From assembly GCA_000818945.1 (NCBI GenBank), contig KN805379.1, forward strand, positions 231,087 to 295,086: a stretch of DNA of 64,000 nucleotides, read 5' to 3'. The notes under the pieces are model-generated. The model was not told the origin of the DNA, made no database searches, and saw only the letters and a program-made list of their open reading frames with translations. A program made the position numbers and the translations under genes. Shown one piece after another: positions 29,231-39,365 of this stretch (positions are counted from its first letter, which is position 1; each line of letters starts with the position of its first letter). Origin of the DNA: Schizochytrium sp. CCTCC M209059. Lineage: Eukaryota; Sar; Bigyra; Thraustochytrida; Thraustochytriidae.

Positions 29231-30649
29231 TCAGCCCATTACTACAGCGTGGCCGCTCACGTTCTGTGAGACGCAAGGGCAACATAATAGGCGCGCAAAA
29301 CGTACTCTGTGCATAGAAATCGATAAACAAAAAGTAGGACAGAGTGAAGACGTAAACGAAGACGAAGTGAAGAGTGAGTTGCGCTGTTTTCTGTCCATTC
29401 TGCAGAGAAAACAACTTACGTTGTGGTGCTTTGCTTGGTGACAGGCAAAGTCGGTATAATCACCACACTGCTTCATGGGGACTGCGTGAGAGGAATTGAA
29501 AAAAGACGTGAGAAAGTTAGTCCGTCATGTTGTGTTTGCGAGCACGCCAAAGATCCACGAATAGCAGAGAAAGTTAACACGATCCGCAGGGGTAGCAAAG
29601 TAGAACTTACAGATTCGGCCAAGCACCTCGCGATGCAAGAGGGTGAGGAACGGGGACTGGTCCTGCTCGCCGAGAGGAATACGGTGAAAGTTCTCACAAG
29701 GCAAAGCGTACCAAGGGTGAGGGTTCGTCTTGATGGTAATATCGAGGTACACCGGACCTGTTGCTGCAAGCACAGGCTTGCCAAACTGCTTGACAAGCGT
29801 TTCAAAGGCGTGCTTCCAGAAAGGGTCTTTAGGCGGTGAACTCATGAGGCTGTTCTGCACCATCTCATTGTACTGGTATGGGCTCTCGACGAGGCTGACG
29901 CGGTCCTGAGGAAGATGATCCCAAAAGTTGACAAGAGGCTCGTAATCGAGATCGGCGTAAATGCCACCGTAGGCGTACATGATAAAGTAGCGCGAGGCAT
30001 CGGCACGCTGGATGTTGAACTTGTAGCCGTCGTAGTAGGGGAGGAACCAGTCAAAGTGTTCGGCGATGAGCTCACGCTGCGTCTCATCGGTCCAGAGAAT
30101 ATGCTTGAACTCTGGCTCGGGGAAGAGCGTCTTCCAGCGCTTGGACCACAATTCATACTTGGGATTGGTGATATGCGTGTCCTTCCATTGCTGGTGGATA
30201 ATCTTGGGCAGCTCGGGCTTCCAGTCTGCAGGGACATTATCACGAGGAGGAAAGTTTCGCACAGTGTGCAAAGAGCGCCTGGCCACGACGCAAGGGTCCT
30301 CACTGTGCATGGCGTCAAAAATGAGCGTAAAGACGGTGTACAGCACGAGGAGGCCGAGAAGTACGAGCAAGGCCTTGCAGGAGCGCTTCTCCAGGCACTG
30401 CTGCGTGCTGTTCTTCCGAAGAGGGTTGGCGCCATCGGCGCCAACGGAGGTGAAGGGTGCGCTCACGGAGAAGTCGTCCGGAACGAGACCCTTTTGGTCG
30501 CCATTCTGCGCGCTGTTGCCGCGGCGCCGGACAATATTGGACCCGGATCCGCCCATCCCGTTCATGAGGTTCCCGAGCCTTGAGGCCGTCGAAGACCTGC
30601 GGCGGTTGTCGGTACCGCCGCTGGCCGTGCCACTTCCGCCGGCGTCCAT
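29231..30649 (-). CDS. Golgi GT32 family glycosyltransferase (OCH1-like), spliced 3' end
   Basis: Type II membrane enzyme, probably a mannosyl- or related hexosyltransferase. Exon 1 (29611-30649) encodes a Ser/Gly-rich cytosolic tail, one anchor (about 91-111) and the GT32 core. Visible motifs: PKIIHQQWK (about 148-156), W..RWKTLFP, HILWTDE, the RADASRYFIMYAYGGIYADLD block (216-235) whose DxD (233-235) binds metal and nucleotide sugar, and GPVYLD. The uninterrupted ORF would run on to 29525, but that tail is unlike the family. A GTAAG donor at 29610 and a CGCAG acceptor at 29482 add exon 2 (29420-29481), giving FPMKQC...CHQAKHHN, which resembles the HH region near the end of GT32 proteins. 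The last exon (29231-29263, ten residues then TGA) is a guess after a second GTAAG donor at 29419. Confidence 0.82.
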
Positions 30650-31807
30650 CTCTGCTCGTCGCGTGCGTGCGTTCGTTCGCGCAGTAGACGCTCGCTCGCG
30701 TCAGCAAGGCGCGAAGAAAGAAATGAAGCAAAAGTCGCGGTCTGTCTCGCGGTGGCCCTCCGAACGCGCGCAGGCTGCGTGCGACCTGCCTTCCGGCTGA
30801 CCTGCCGCGCTCCGCCCGGCTCCGCCCGGCGCTCCTTGCCGGTCGCTGCGCGCAGCCTGCCCGTGGCCTCTCGCGCTTCCTCCTCGAGGGCGGCGACGTG
30901 GCAGCGCGGCTTGATCTGATCGAACTATGCCTTGCTCGCCTCGCCCCGCCTCGCCTTGCTCGCGCCGCTTCCCGCGTTCTTGCCCTTTGCACTCCGTTAA
31001 CCCCACTTGCGCGCCGCTTTGCTCCACTGTGCGCGCGCGCATTCTCCATTCGCGACGCCCGCCCAAAGACACCCAAACTGGCAACCCAGAGAAGGAAGGA
31101 AACAAAAGTGCCTGGTATAACAAAAACAAGTGAAAAATTGAGAATCGAAACCTGAAAAAGTGAAAAGATAAAGGGAGACGCGCCGCGGGAGACAAGAATT
31201 GGTGAAGCAAGGACTCTCTCGCTGTCAGGCAGGGCGTCCAAGGCCCATCACACCCCACCCTCCTCTGCGGCGGGAAAGCTGGGGTCCTGCGGAACCGAGG
31301 AGCCGCCTCGACGGCGTCACCGCCACCGCGGCGGCACGCTCCGGGTGCGCGGGTGCGTGCATGCATGCATTCATACCTCTGCTCCTTATGTTTTCCTACA
31401 CGTGTGCACGCACGAAGGCAGGAAAGAAGCAAGGGGAGAGTGCACACACACCGCGGGCTTGATCTTGACTTTCTTCGGCGCTCTTGTGCGCCCGATTCCG
31501 CAGGGCCGTTGACCCGGCGGCGTAAAGGCTTCTTCTATTCTTCCTCCCTGTACTTCTCCTTTTCCTTTTCCTTCTCCTTCGCCTTCGCCTTCGCCTGCCG
31601 CTCGCATTCGGGTGCTGGCATGGAAAACTGCGCTGCAGGCTGACAGCGACGGCGACGGCGACGGCGACGGGTGCGTTCGTTCCTTGGTTCTTGGTTCTTT
31701 TGAGCGTGCAAAAAGAATAGTCGTCTTGCGACGCAGCATCGCTGCGCTCGACCCGAGACGTGGTCGGAAAGGTGCAAAGACAGCGAGCACGCACGTGGAG
31801 GGGAAAG
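30650..31807. other. Divergent promoter spacer GT32(-)/CH-repeat protein(+)
   Basis: Holds the CACTTGCGC array at 31004-31054 and several GC-rich tracts. No conserved ORF was recognised on either strand. Confidence 0.5.
31004..31054 (+). promoter_or_regulatory. Phased CACTTGCGC promoter array, three degenerate copies
   Basis: CACTTGCGC at 31004, CACTGTGCGC at 31025 and CATTCGCG at 31047 give a 21-22 bp period. ATTCTC precedes the last copy. It is 355 bp from the GT32 start on the minus strand and about 750 bp from the next plus-strand ATG. Confidence 0.5.
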
Positions 31808-34486
31808 ATGATGCAGCAGCACGAAGGACGACAACAGCAACCGAGCCGTGAGGTCCTCAAGTGGCTCCAGGGACTTGACCTCGCGTACGCTGTCAAAAGC
31901 ATGCGGCGTGACTTTGCAAATGGCTTCCTTGTGGCGGAAATGTTCTCGAGGTACTTTCCCAAGCTCATCCAAATGCATTCTTATGATAATGCCTTGCGCA
32001 TGTCCGCGCGCCAGGATAACTGGCGCCAGCTAGAGCTGGTCTTTGCCAAGATTGGCTTTGAGATCGACAATCAAACGCAGCTGATTGAAAGTGCCATGAA
32101 CAGCCAACCTGGGGCGTCTCTACAAATTATCAACGCTGCGTACACTTTTCTCACAGCGCGCGAAATCTGCACGAAGGCAGCCCCGAGCACGATAACAGCC
32201 GCTTCCGTGCGTGCACAGGCAAAGGAGCGTGCAAAAAGAGCCCGACAGGCATCTGTCGGAGACATTCGCAGCGAGGAAAGCAAAGACGCAGCCGCAGATA
32301 AAAGCGAAGGCTCGGACCGTCAGCAAGAGATCCAACAACAGCAACAGCAACAGCAACAACAACAACAACAACAACAACAGCATCCTGGACGCCGTGGTAG
32401 CTCAACAGAAGACACAGGGGGCCCTAGCGCTGGATCTACTGCTTCGACGAGCAAGGGTGCCTCCAAAATTCTGCGGGGCGAAAATCGTCAGCTCGCCAAG
32501 GTCGCGAGCCAAGTGCAAGTGAAGACCGGAACGGTAAACATCAAATCGGTTGAGTCCGGTATCATGGCGCTACGCGCGGCCAAGCGAAGCAGTCATGTCG
32601 AGGCTTTTGGGTCAGGTTCATCATCGGTGCCCGCGCACGATGCCCTTATTGACGAATCGAAACTGATGGATGGGTCTGCGGGGGAATCCAAGACCGGCTC
32701 TTCGCACGGGGGCGCCCCAAGCATCCATTCGCCATTTGGTATTCTCGAAGAAGCGGTCGCAACAGCGCTTGGATCTAAATCTGGGTATTCGATTCCAAAC
32801 CTACTGGGCGACATTGACTGCTTGGCGCCTGCCAGCGCCGCCAGTCCAATGATGCCCCTCGAAGAACTCGAGAGCGTCGTGGCCTCTCTTCAAGCGCAAG
32901 GAGACGCCCTCATGAGGGCTGCAATGGCATATCCCGAACAATGGACACAGTTGGCCCCGCGATTGGCGACTGTTCTCCTTTATCGCGACAATCGTCTGGC
33001 TGGACAAATTCTTGCAGATGTGGGCGGAGCAATGGCCGAAGAGGACGCATGCACGGCGCGGGCCGTGTACTTTAAGAGCATCTTCCCCGTCATGAAGGCT
33101 TCGATGGAGACGGCTCTGCCTCGTCAGCGCGCGACAGCCGTCGCTATTTACGCAGCATACTGCCCTCCTCAAGACCGCATCGGACAGTACGAGGCGCTGC
33201 GAATGCTGCAGCGGCATTTGAAACAGCGGCAAACCGTTTTGGCTTGCACAGTCACCTTGATGAATCTTGCCGAGGGTGATTTGGTCCTCGAGGTCGAGAA
33301 TCCATTGAGTAGGTGGCTCATCAGTCTCGCGGTGGAAGGGCTAACGCATAGTGCGCCGAGTGCCCGTGCGTGCTCAATGGCCATTCTTGGTGGCGTCCTC
33401 GAACGTATCGACGCCGTCGACAAGGTGGCCACCCCAGATCTCTTGTTTCGTGTCTCGGCCCTAGCGATTGATCCCTGGTGGGAGGTCCGGGTCCAATTGG
33501 CTCGTGTTGCCATTGCAGCGCGCGACTTTTTGCTTTTGCACGAGGCCCTGCAAGAGCCGGAGCGTTTTGGCGAGCATGCCTGCAAGCTTGTTTGCTGCTT
33601 GCTTGCGCCCGTTCTATCGCAGGATGAGTCGTTGGCGCCTCTCTTTGTTCGCTGTGCATTGGGTCTCAGTCCGGCTTCGCGTCGCGACGTCCTTGGCGTT
33701 CCTTCCGAAGACCGAGCAGGTCTTGGGGTCTTCATCAACGCGCACAATGCCGCGACGCAGACGGCCAAAGAGCATCTTGCCGCTGCTCACGTGTGGGACA
33801 CTGAGTTGCTGCTCGATGTCTTCACACGTGGGGCGAGCTCGAGCGTGCGAAAAGCTGACTATGTGGTCTCGCAGAACATGAGCGAGGGAGAGGCAGACAT
33901 TCTCCTTGCGCTTTTGCTCTGCAGTCTTCGCAACGCGTCACAGAAAACAGAGCCGGAGCAAACGAATGAGCAGGCGGCTATACACGGTGCAGATGGTTCT
34001 GTGGATGAGGAGTATATCCGATCCTTGTGGCATGAAGTTTATGAGGCGCTGGCTGCATCGATTCTACGCGGTATTGCGGATGCGCGCGACGATGCGGCAC
34101 GCATGGAACCATTGACGGACCTTGTACTTCTCTTTAGCAAGAGCTATGCTGGTCTCAATGTGTTTGCTCATCCTCTTTGGCCGGATGCTTTGCGCAAGGT
34201 GTACGCGAACGAACGAAGTGACAAGAGTGACGAAGATGGTAAAGCGGACGCGAGCAATGGCAAAAACACCTCGAGGCGTGGCCGAGGAGGCAAATCCAAG
34301 AGGACGCTCGCGCCGGGGACTGCGGTATTGGACACCAAGTTGACGGAGGGTATCTTGCAGGATGCCGCAATTTCGCAGCAAGACGTTCGCGTCAGTCTCG
34401 CGGTGCTCGTCGAAGACGCATCTGATTTGTCTGGGGACATGTGTCCGTTCATTGAGGCTATTCTGGCCACCAAGTCGCACAAATAA
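31808..34486 (+). CDS. CH_2-domain (SPATA4/SPEF-like) protein with helical repeats
   Basis: 892 aa, one exon. The start was chosen at ATG 31808 (MMQQHEGR), the first Met next to the conserved domain. Residues about 14-115 are a calponin-homology variant of the SPATA4/SPEF1 type: REVLKWLQGLDL, RDFANGFLVAEMFSRYFP, NW.QLE.VFAKIGF, and a final helix ending FLTAREI. Then comes a charged linker with a poly-Gln run (CAA repeat, about 32333-32380). From about residue 350 to 750 there are hydrophobic helical hairpins of ARM/HEAT character (e.g. SARACSMAILGGVLERI, VQLARVAIAAR). The C-terminus is Lys-rich, then acidic. This CH type is associated with axonemes and microtubules, so a flagellar role is likely if the organism makes zoospores. 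The repeat assignment is inference. Confidence 0.72.
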   Translation: MMQQHEGRQQQPSREVLKWLQGLDLAYAVKSMRRDFANGFLVAEMFSRYFPKLIQMHSYDNALRMSARQDNWRQLELVFAKIGFEIDNQTQLIESAMNSQPGASLQIINAAYTFLTAREICTKAAPSTITAASVRAQAKERAKRARQASVGDIRSEESKDAAADKSEGSDRQQEIQQQQQQQQQQQQQQQQHPGRRGSSTEDTGGPSAGSTASTSKGASKILRGENRQLAKVASQVQVKTGTVNIKSVESGIMALRAAKRSSHVEAFGSGSSSVPAHDALIDESKLMDGSAGESKTGSSHGGAPSIHSPFGILEEAVATALGSKSGYSIPNLLGDIDCLAPASAASPMMPLEELESVVASLQAQGDALMRAAMAYPEQWTQLAPRLATVLLYRDNRLAGQILADVGGAMAEEDACTARAVYFKSIFPVMKASMETALPRQRATAVAIYAAYCPPQDRIGQYEALRMLQRHLKQRQTVLACTVTLMNLAEGDLVLEVENPLSRWLISLAVEGLTHSAPSARACSMAILGGVLERIDAVDKVATPDLLFRVSALAIDPWWEVRVQLARVAIAARDFLLLHEALQEPERFGEHACKLVCCLLAPVLSQDESLAPLFVRCALGLSPASRRDVLGVPSEDRAGLGVFINAHNAATQTAKEHLAAAHVWDTELLLDVFTRGASSSVRKADYVVSQNMSEGEADILLALLLCSLRNASQKTEPEQTNEQAAIHGADGSVDEEYIRSLWHEVYEALAASILRGIADARDDAARMEPLTDLVLLFSKSYAGLNVFAHPLWPDALRKVYANERSDKSDEDGKADASNGKNTSRRGRGGKSKRTLAPGTAVLDTKLTEGILQDAAISQQDVRVSLAVLVEDASDLSGDMCPFIEAILATKSHK
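32333..32380 (+). repeat. In-frame (CAA/CAG)n poly-Gln tract
   Basis: About 15 Gln codons inside the CH-domain protein's linker. Confidence 0.85.
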
Positions 34487-34497
34487 AGTAAAATAAA
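34482..34497 (+). terminator. Two poly(A) signals, the first overlapping the stop codon
   Basis: AATAAA at 34482-34487 overlaps the TAA stop at 34484-34486. A second AATAAA follows at 34492-34497. The intergenic distance to the convergent ALDH stop is only about 350 bp. Confidence 0.5.
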
Positions 34498-34840
34498 GAA
34501 CGAGTATTACGACGAAGTCTTTTGCTCATTTGCAGAAGATATATATCTTCTTTTCTCTCTTCTCTAGCCTAAAGCCAAACAAAGTGTGCGAAACTCGAAA
34601 GGAAAGGCAAACGATGAGAAATAAGGCAATGCGGACTAGGTATACTACGTACCTTTTTCTCATTTTCAGAACCAACAGAGAAAGCAAGCACGACAAATAG
34701 TAAGCCAAGCATGTGGCAAAGTGCGTGATAAAAAAGGTGGAAAAGTGTGACAAAAGGGCGGAAAAGTTGCAGGCAGCAGTATACGGAAACGGTTTTTGTA
34801 CGAAAAATGAAATGTATTCTTGTGGGCAGAGAGATATAAT
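34487..34840. other. Short convergent spacer
   Basis: AT-rich spacer between two stop codons. Apart from the poly(A) signals I see nothing in it. Confidence 0.5.
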
Positions 34841-36321
34841 TTAAAGGGCAGCAGCGCGCTTGGTCTTGACAACGTGGAGCTGAAGGAAGGCCAAGAGACC
34901 CTCAGTGCCGCCCTCATGTCCAACACCACTGCACTTGGCGCCGCCAAAGGCGACGGTGCCGTCGATCTCGGCGTGGGTGTTGACCCAGACGGTACCGGCG
35001 TTGATCTGGGCGGCAACCTCATCACCCTTGTCCAGGTCGCTGGTCCAGACGCTGGCACCAAGACCGTACTCGGTGTTGTTGGCACGCTCGATGGCCTCAT
35101 CGACAGTCTTGTAGGACATGACGGGCATGACGGGGCCAAACTGCTCCTCGTCGACGATGCGCATGCCCTCCTTGACGTTCTTGAGGATGACGGGCTTGAT
35201 CATGTAACCCTTGGCTTCCTCGCGGGGGGGCGGGACCTCGCCGACGACCATCTCGGCGCCGTTGTCGAGGGCATCCATGAGGAGCTCGCGCACGCGGTCA
35301 TACTGCATGGCGTTATTGAGGGGTCCAAAGACGACATTCTTGTCGAGGCCGTTGCCAAAGGGGGCGTTCTTGGCCTCTTTGGCGAAAGCCTCGACGGTGG
35401 CGTCAAAGATGGACTCCGGGACGAAAATGCGCTTGGCGGCAATGCAGACCTGGCCACTGTTGAAGAAGGCGGCCTGGAAGATGCCAGGGGCGACCTTGGC
35501 CGGGTCGGCGTCCGGGAGCACAATGGCAGGGTCGTTGCCGCCAAGCTCAAGGGTGACGCGCTTGAGGGACTCGGCCGCAGTCTGCATGATGCGCTTGCCG
35601 GTGGCGGTGGATCCGGTGAAGGAGATCTTGTCAATGCCCGGGTGCTTGACGAGCCACTCGCCGAGCTCCTTCTTCTCGCTGGTCACGACCGAGAGGACGC
35701 CAGGAGGGAGGACCTCGTTGTAGAGGCGGGCGAGCTCGAGGGTGCAGAGCGGGGTGTTCTCACTGGGCTTAAGAATAATGGTGCAGCCCGAGAGGAGGCC
35801 AAAGGAAATCTTGAAGGCCATGAGGGCGATGGGGAAGTTCCAGGCGGTGATGCAGCCGACAACGCCGAGGGGGCGGTAGAGCTTTTGCACCTTTTGCTCC
35901 TTGCTGTCCTCGAAGAGCTTGTTGGGGTGCTCGGCATCCATGGCGTTCTGGAACCAGCCCTGGGCGGCCATGATCTCATACTCGGCCTGGATGCGTCCCT
36001 TGCCCTGCTCGAGAACGAGGAGCTCGGTGAGGGCGTCCTTGTTCTTTTCGGTCACTTCGGACATCTTCTTGAGGTAGCCCTTGCGGTCCTCGAAGCTGAG
36101 TGCGGACCACGACTTGAAGGCGGTGCGCGCCGCGGACACGGCCTTGTCCAGGTCGGCCTTGGAGCACGTGGGCGCCTTGGCGACCACGGACCCGTCGAAG
36201 GGGTTGATGACGTCGAAGGGCGCCTCGCCTCCCTCCGCCGGCGCGCCGTCAATCACCATGGTGAAGCGCCCGCTGGCTGCCGTCGTCGCGCTCATCTTCC
36301 TGCTGCTTCCTGCTGCTCCTC

Positions 36322-36355
<34 letters not shown>

Positions 36356-36418
36356 CGCGGGTTTTCTCCAGAATGTCTGCGCGGTCGTTGCGAGTCTGCT
36401 CGCCGCCGCGCGCAGCAT
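34841..36418 (-). CDS. Aldehyde dehydrogenase, succinate-semialdehyde type
   Basis: 525 aa, one exon. NAD(P)-dependent oxidation of an aldehyde to an acid, most like succinate-semialdehyde dehydrogenase (GABA shunt). Family marks: FDVINPFDGSVVAKAP at the start, GVVGCITAWNFP, ILKPSENTP, ISFTGSTATGKRI, the general-base Glu291 in TLELGG, the catalytic Cys325 in FNSGQVCIAAKR (the 34-residue spacing is typical), EEQFGPVMPV and NTEYGLGASVWTSD. The first 50 residues (MLRAAASRLATTAQTF then an Ala run) look like a mitochondrial presequence with a CTG-repeat-encoded poly-Ala. An internal Met (MSATTAAS) could instead give a cytosolic form. Strong codon bias leaves a long open antisense frame. Confidence 0.9.
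36328..36357 (+). repeat. (CTG)n, encoding poly-Ala in the ALDH leader peptide
   Basis: Seen on the minus strand as GCA/GCG codons between the presequence-like start and the mature ALDH. Confidence 0.8.
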
Positions 36419-36557
36419 CGCTCCTCGCTGCAGGAAACACGCACTACCCGCCCCCGAGCCGTATCTGTATCCGTATCCGCGTCGTTCGAGTCGTGTCTCG
36501 TTCTGGCGGCGTCCGGGCCTCGGTCCTACGCCCCCTCGGTCCAAGATACGCCGCCGA

Positions 36558-36592
<35 letters not shown>

Positions 36593-36648
36593 TTGCTGCC
36601 GCTGCTGCTGATGATGATCCTCATGATGATGATCCTCATGATGATGCC
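36558..36648 (+). repeat. (CTG)n and ATGATGATCCTC repeats upstream of ALDH
   Basis: About 11-14 CTG units, then three imperfect ATGATGATCCTC units, lying 140-230 bp upstream of the ALDH start codon and probably in its leader or promoter. Confidence 0.8.
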
Positions 36649-37571
36649 GGCGGGAAAGAGAGCGCGAGCGCGAAGGAGACGAGAGGGAGATAGATCGTCG
36701 GGCCCGTCGAGATCGAAGTCAGGCTCGTCGCAGTCGATCCGCCGGAAACAGCGTGAGGGGCGGGAGAGTATACCGGGGCTAGGTGCCGCGGCGGCCGTGC
36801 GGGGAGAGCGCGACGCACGGCGAGACGCTTCCCGCACCGCGTCTGCGAGCGCCCCCGCCCGCCCGCGCGCGCGCGCCGGCACGGGCAGCAGCGGCAGCGG
36901 CGGCGGCGGCGGCGGCACGGGCGCTGGAGATTGGATGGAGTGCCGGCGATGGTTGCGATGCGATGTGATGCGAAGCGCTGCGCTGCGATGGTGACGACGG
37001 ACGGATGGAGCTCGCGAGCCTGAGCAGAGCAAGGGAGCAAGCGAGGCAGAGAAAGAAAGGGGACGAGGCGAGGCCAGTCCGCTCGGCCCGCGTCGTCCGC
37101 GGCCGCCGCGCTGCGCTGAGCAGCCGCGCGTCGCAGAGCAGCTGCTTTGCTTCGAAGAGAATTCAAACCAAGTTTCAAATCCTACGCCGCGTTTCAAACC
37201 GCGGCGCTGCCATCACCCGCGCTCTCCTTGCGCATCCATCCATCCCAGCCCCGCATCCAGACCCCGATCAGCCGATGCCAAACGACGCCGCGGCTCCGAG
37301 CCCCGCGCCGGCGCCGGCGGCCGGGCGGGCCTCCGACGACGCCGCGCGGGGCGCAGGGGGTCTCGGGACCCGGCCGGTGGCGGACCAGTCGGCCGCTCTT
37401 GCTTGCTCTTGCGAGCCCTCGCTATTCGAGTTGTTTCATTTTTTATAAAAGGGAAGGAGCTCGCAATTACGTTGCGTGCCGGAATTACCTCGCGTCCCAC
37501 CGCACGGGACGCGACTCAATGGGACGCGCCGGCAGCCAGGAGCAGCAGAGCTTGCTCGCCCTGACTTGTGC

Positions 37572-37621
37572 ATCGCATCGCATTGCATTGCATTGCATTG
37601 CATTGCATTGCATTGCATAGC
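37572..37621 (+). repeat. (GCATT)n pentanucleotide repeat
   Basis: About eight copies of GCATT flanked by variants GCATC and GCATA. Confidence 0.85.
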
Positions 37622-38604
37622 ATAACATTGCATCGGCAGCGCGGCGGGCTGCAGACTTGGATGATGGCGGCGCGGCCGGCGTCCTTGTCTTGGACCCGAT
37701 GAGCGAGCTAGCTGGCTACATGGGCTGGGAGGCAAAGATCGAGGTGGAGACTGGCGACAGATTGGCTTCTCTTGATCGGTCGAAGGCATGGCATAAGGGC
37801 GACGACGCCGCGCGGGACAGTCGCGTGCGGCTGCGGGTTGTACACATTGACCCGGAATGGGCGACATGACTCCGAGGGGCGGCCTGGCCTCATCAACGCA
37901 AGTCGACGCGCCGTAAACGCACAAATCGTTTTTGGCTCGCCCATCAGCGTTGTTGTCTTCAAGTTGGCTGCAGCACTGCATCTGCTTGTCATTGCGATGT
38001 TCTTGTCACTTGCGCATCATCGACGTCTCTTTTTTTGTTCGCGCGCGAGCGAAAAGATCTTACTGTAGGTTCCATCTTATAGTTGCTGATGCATAGCTGA
38101 TGCAGAGTGTAAGAAGCAGCACGAGGGGAGACGTCTTTTTTCACATCTTATTTATTGCTCGACCGTAATCGCATCTAGAGCTTGTCTTGACCAAAGATGT
38201 AGATGCGGTACTTTGACTTGCGTGTCCACACCAAAGATGCTTACCCGATGCAAAAGACGGCGCATTCCTTCTTTCTAATGGCCGGTTCCTCGACGAAATT
38301 TAGCGTCGCGACGCATGGCGTTGGCCTGCCCTTCGTTCTTTCGTTACTGAGCGTAAGTGGTCTTGTCTGGAGAATTGCTCCTTTCTTTTTTTTTTGATTT
38401 ACGACTTGAGACACGATGCGGCCGGTGGGTGAGCATATTTGCATGCTATCTATTTCGATTCCAAACTTGCAAGATTGACTCTCTCGTGCATACAAGTCAT
38501 CACTCCTCGGCTCCCAGGTGTCTTTTGTTCTTTCCCTCGCTTTGCCACGCCTCGCCAAAGTACCATCGCCGCGGACGCCTTGCTAAATATTTGGTCTTTG
38601 TCTG

Positions 38605-38865
38605 AAGTGCGTTTCTGCACGATCTTTATGTCTCGTCTTTGGCACGGTCGCGTCGCCTATCCGCCTTTAGGACCTTTCATGAACCAGCCGAACAGAGTCG
38701 GAGGCACGAGCCAACATGGACCGTTCAGCTGCGTATGCAACCAACGAGGACCGTTCACCTGCGCATGTCACCTATCCGCTATTAGGGTTTTTCATTTTCC
38801 CGGGACCAGCCGAGCCGAGCCGGGGGCACGAGCCAGCATGGACCGTTCAACTGCGCATGCAAACC
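38605..38865 (+). repeat. Dispersed repeat, copy A, with internal duplication
   Basis: Begins with GAAGTGCGTTT.TGCACGATCTTTATGTC, shared with copy B at 45131. It contains two internal units (38654-38742 and 38769-38865), each running from (C/A)CCTATCCGC through GGCACGAGCCA.CATGG and ACCGTTCA.CTGCG to ATGCAA. It ends about 20 bp before the Cys-rich ORF at 38885. Nature unknown; possibly the 5' part of a mobile element. Confidence 0.7.
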
Positions 38866-38884
38866 TTTAAAGCGGGTCAATGAA

Positions 38885-39154
38885 ATGGCTTGCTGGTGCA
38901 ACAAGAGTGACAAATCGTGCAGGCGCGATCAATGCCCAAGTCGACCTTGTAGTAAGTGTAACGGATCGCATACGTATCGAAAAAGATGCACGTGTGCCTT
39001 TTGCGGTCGGCGTCATTCAAGTGGACAAAGCTGTGCGTGCTGGTGTGGGGTAAACCAGCGGAAATGTACTCGAAAGGACCGCTGTTCACCACGGCCGTGT
39101 GCAAGCTGCGGGGGCAGGCATTCGAGCAGAAAGCGTTCGAATCCTCATCGCTGA
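38885..39154 (+). CDS. Small Cys-rich protein with duplicated module
   Basis: 89 aa with 19 Cys. It has two copies of a module: CWC-x(6-7)-C-x-R-(R/K)-D-x-C-x-x-RPC-x(2)-C-x-G-x-H-x(2)-RK. The copies are joined by a CTCAFCGRRHSSGQSC-type linker. The Cys/His spacing suggests zinc binding. It lies right after dispersed repeat A. Beyond its stop the sequence stays protein-like in another frame (39099-39365, with a CHACGVCGAF motif), so this may be the 5' part of a longer decayed gene, perhaps of a mobile element. I do not recognise the family. It could also be a chance Cys-rich frame, but the internal duplication argues against that. Confidence 0.4.
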   Translation: MACWCNKSDKSCRRDQCPSRPCSKCNGSHTYRKRCTCAFCGRRHSSGQSCACWCGVNQRKCTRKDRCSPRPCASCGGRHSSRKRSNPHR

Positions 39155-39365
39155 TGAATTCCCCAAGGAGCGCCGCAACTGGATCCAGCCGCCATCCGAT
39201 GAACTCGTTGCAGATTGCGTTAACAAGTTCCTTTCATACACCCCTGATCCAAACAATCACCATTGCCATGCATGTGGTGTCTGCGGCGCTTTTACAAGGC
39301 TTGAAGAAACGTTGAAAAAAATCTTCGTGTTAATGTTGGCACATTCATTGATTGGAAAAGAGTAG
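39099..39365 (+). pseudogene. Protein-like fragment after the Cys-rich ORF
   Basis: A frame shifted relative to the Cys-rich ORF reads RILIADEFPKERRNW...., then HHCHACGVCGAF and a Lys-rich helix, ending at TAG 39363-39365. It has a CxxC pair and amphipathic segments but no complete domain, and no good independent start. Most simply a frameshifted continuation of 38885-39154. Some Helitron proteins carry a similar Cys/His N-terminal motif, but that link is only a guess. Confidence 0.3.

Larger units (their letters stand above)
36419..38884. other. Long spacer upstream of ALDH
   Basis: About 2.5 kb with CTG and CATTG microsatellites, one isolated CACTTGCGC at 38007, and the dispersed repeat at 38605-38865. 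Short ORFs such as 37657-37869 match nothing I recognise, and I do not call them genes. Confidence 0.5.

Noticed and set aside
34820..36994. 724-codon open frame on the plus strand
   Set aside because: It lies antisense to the aldehyde dehydrogenase and is open only because of that gene's strong codon bias. It has no recognisable domain.
37005..37620. Two overlapping ORFs rich in Ala, Pro and Arg
   Set aside because: GC-driven open frames with no conserved motif, lying in microsatellite-rich spacer.
39120..39160. GTTCGAATCC, like a tRNA T-loop
   Set aside because: No cloverleaf can be drawn around it. It lies inside the Cys-rich ORF.
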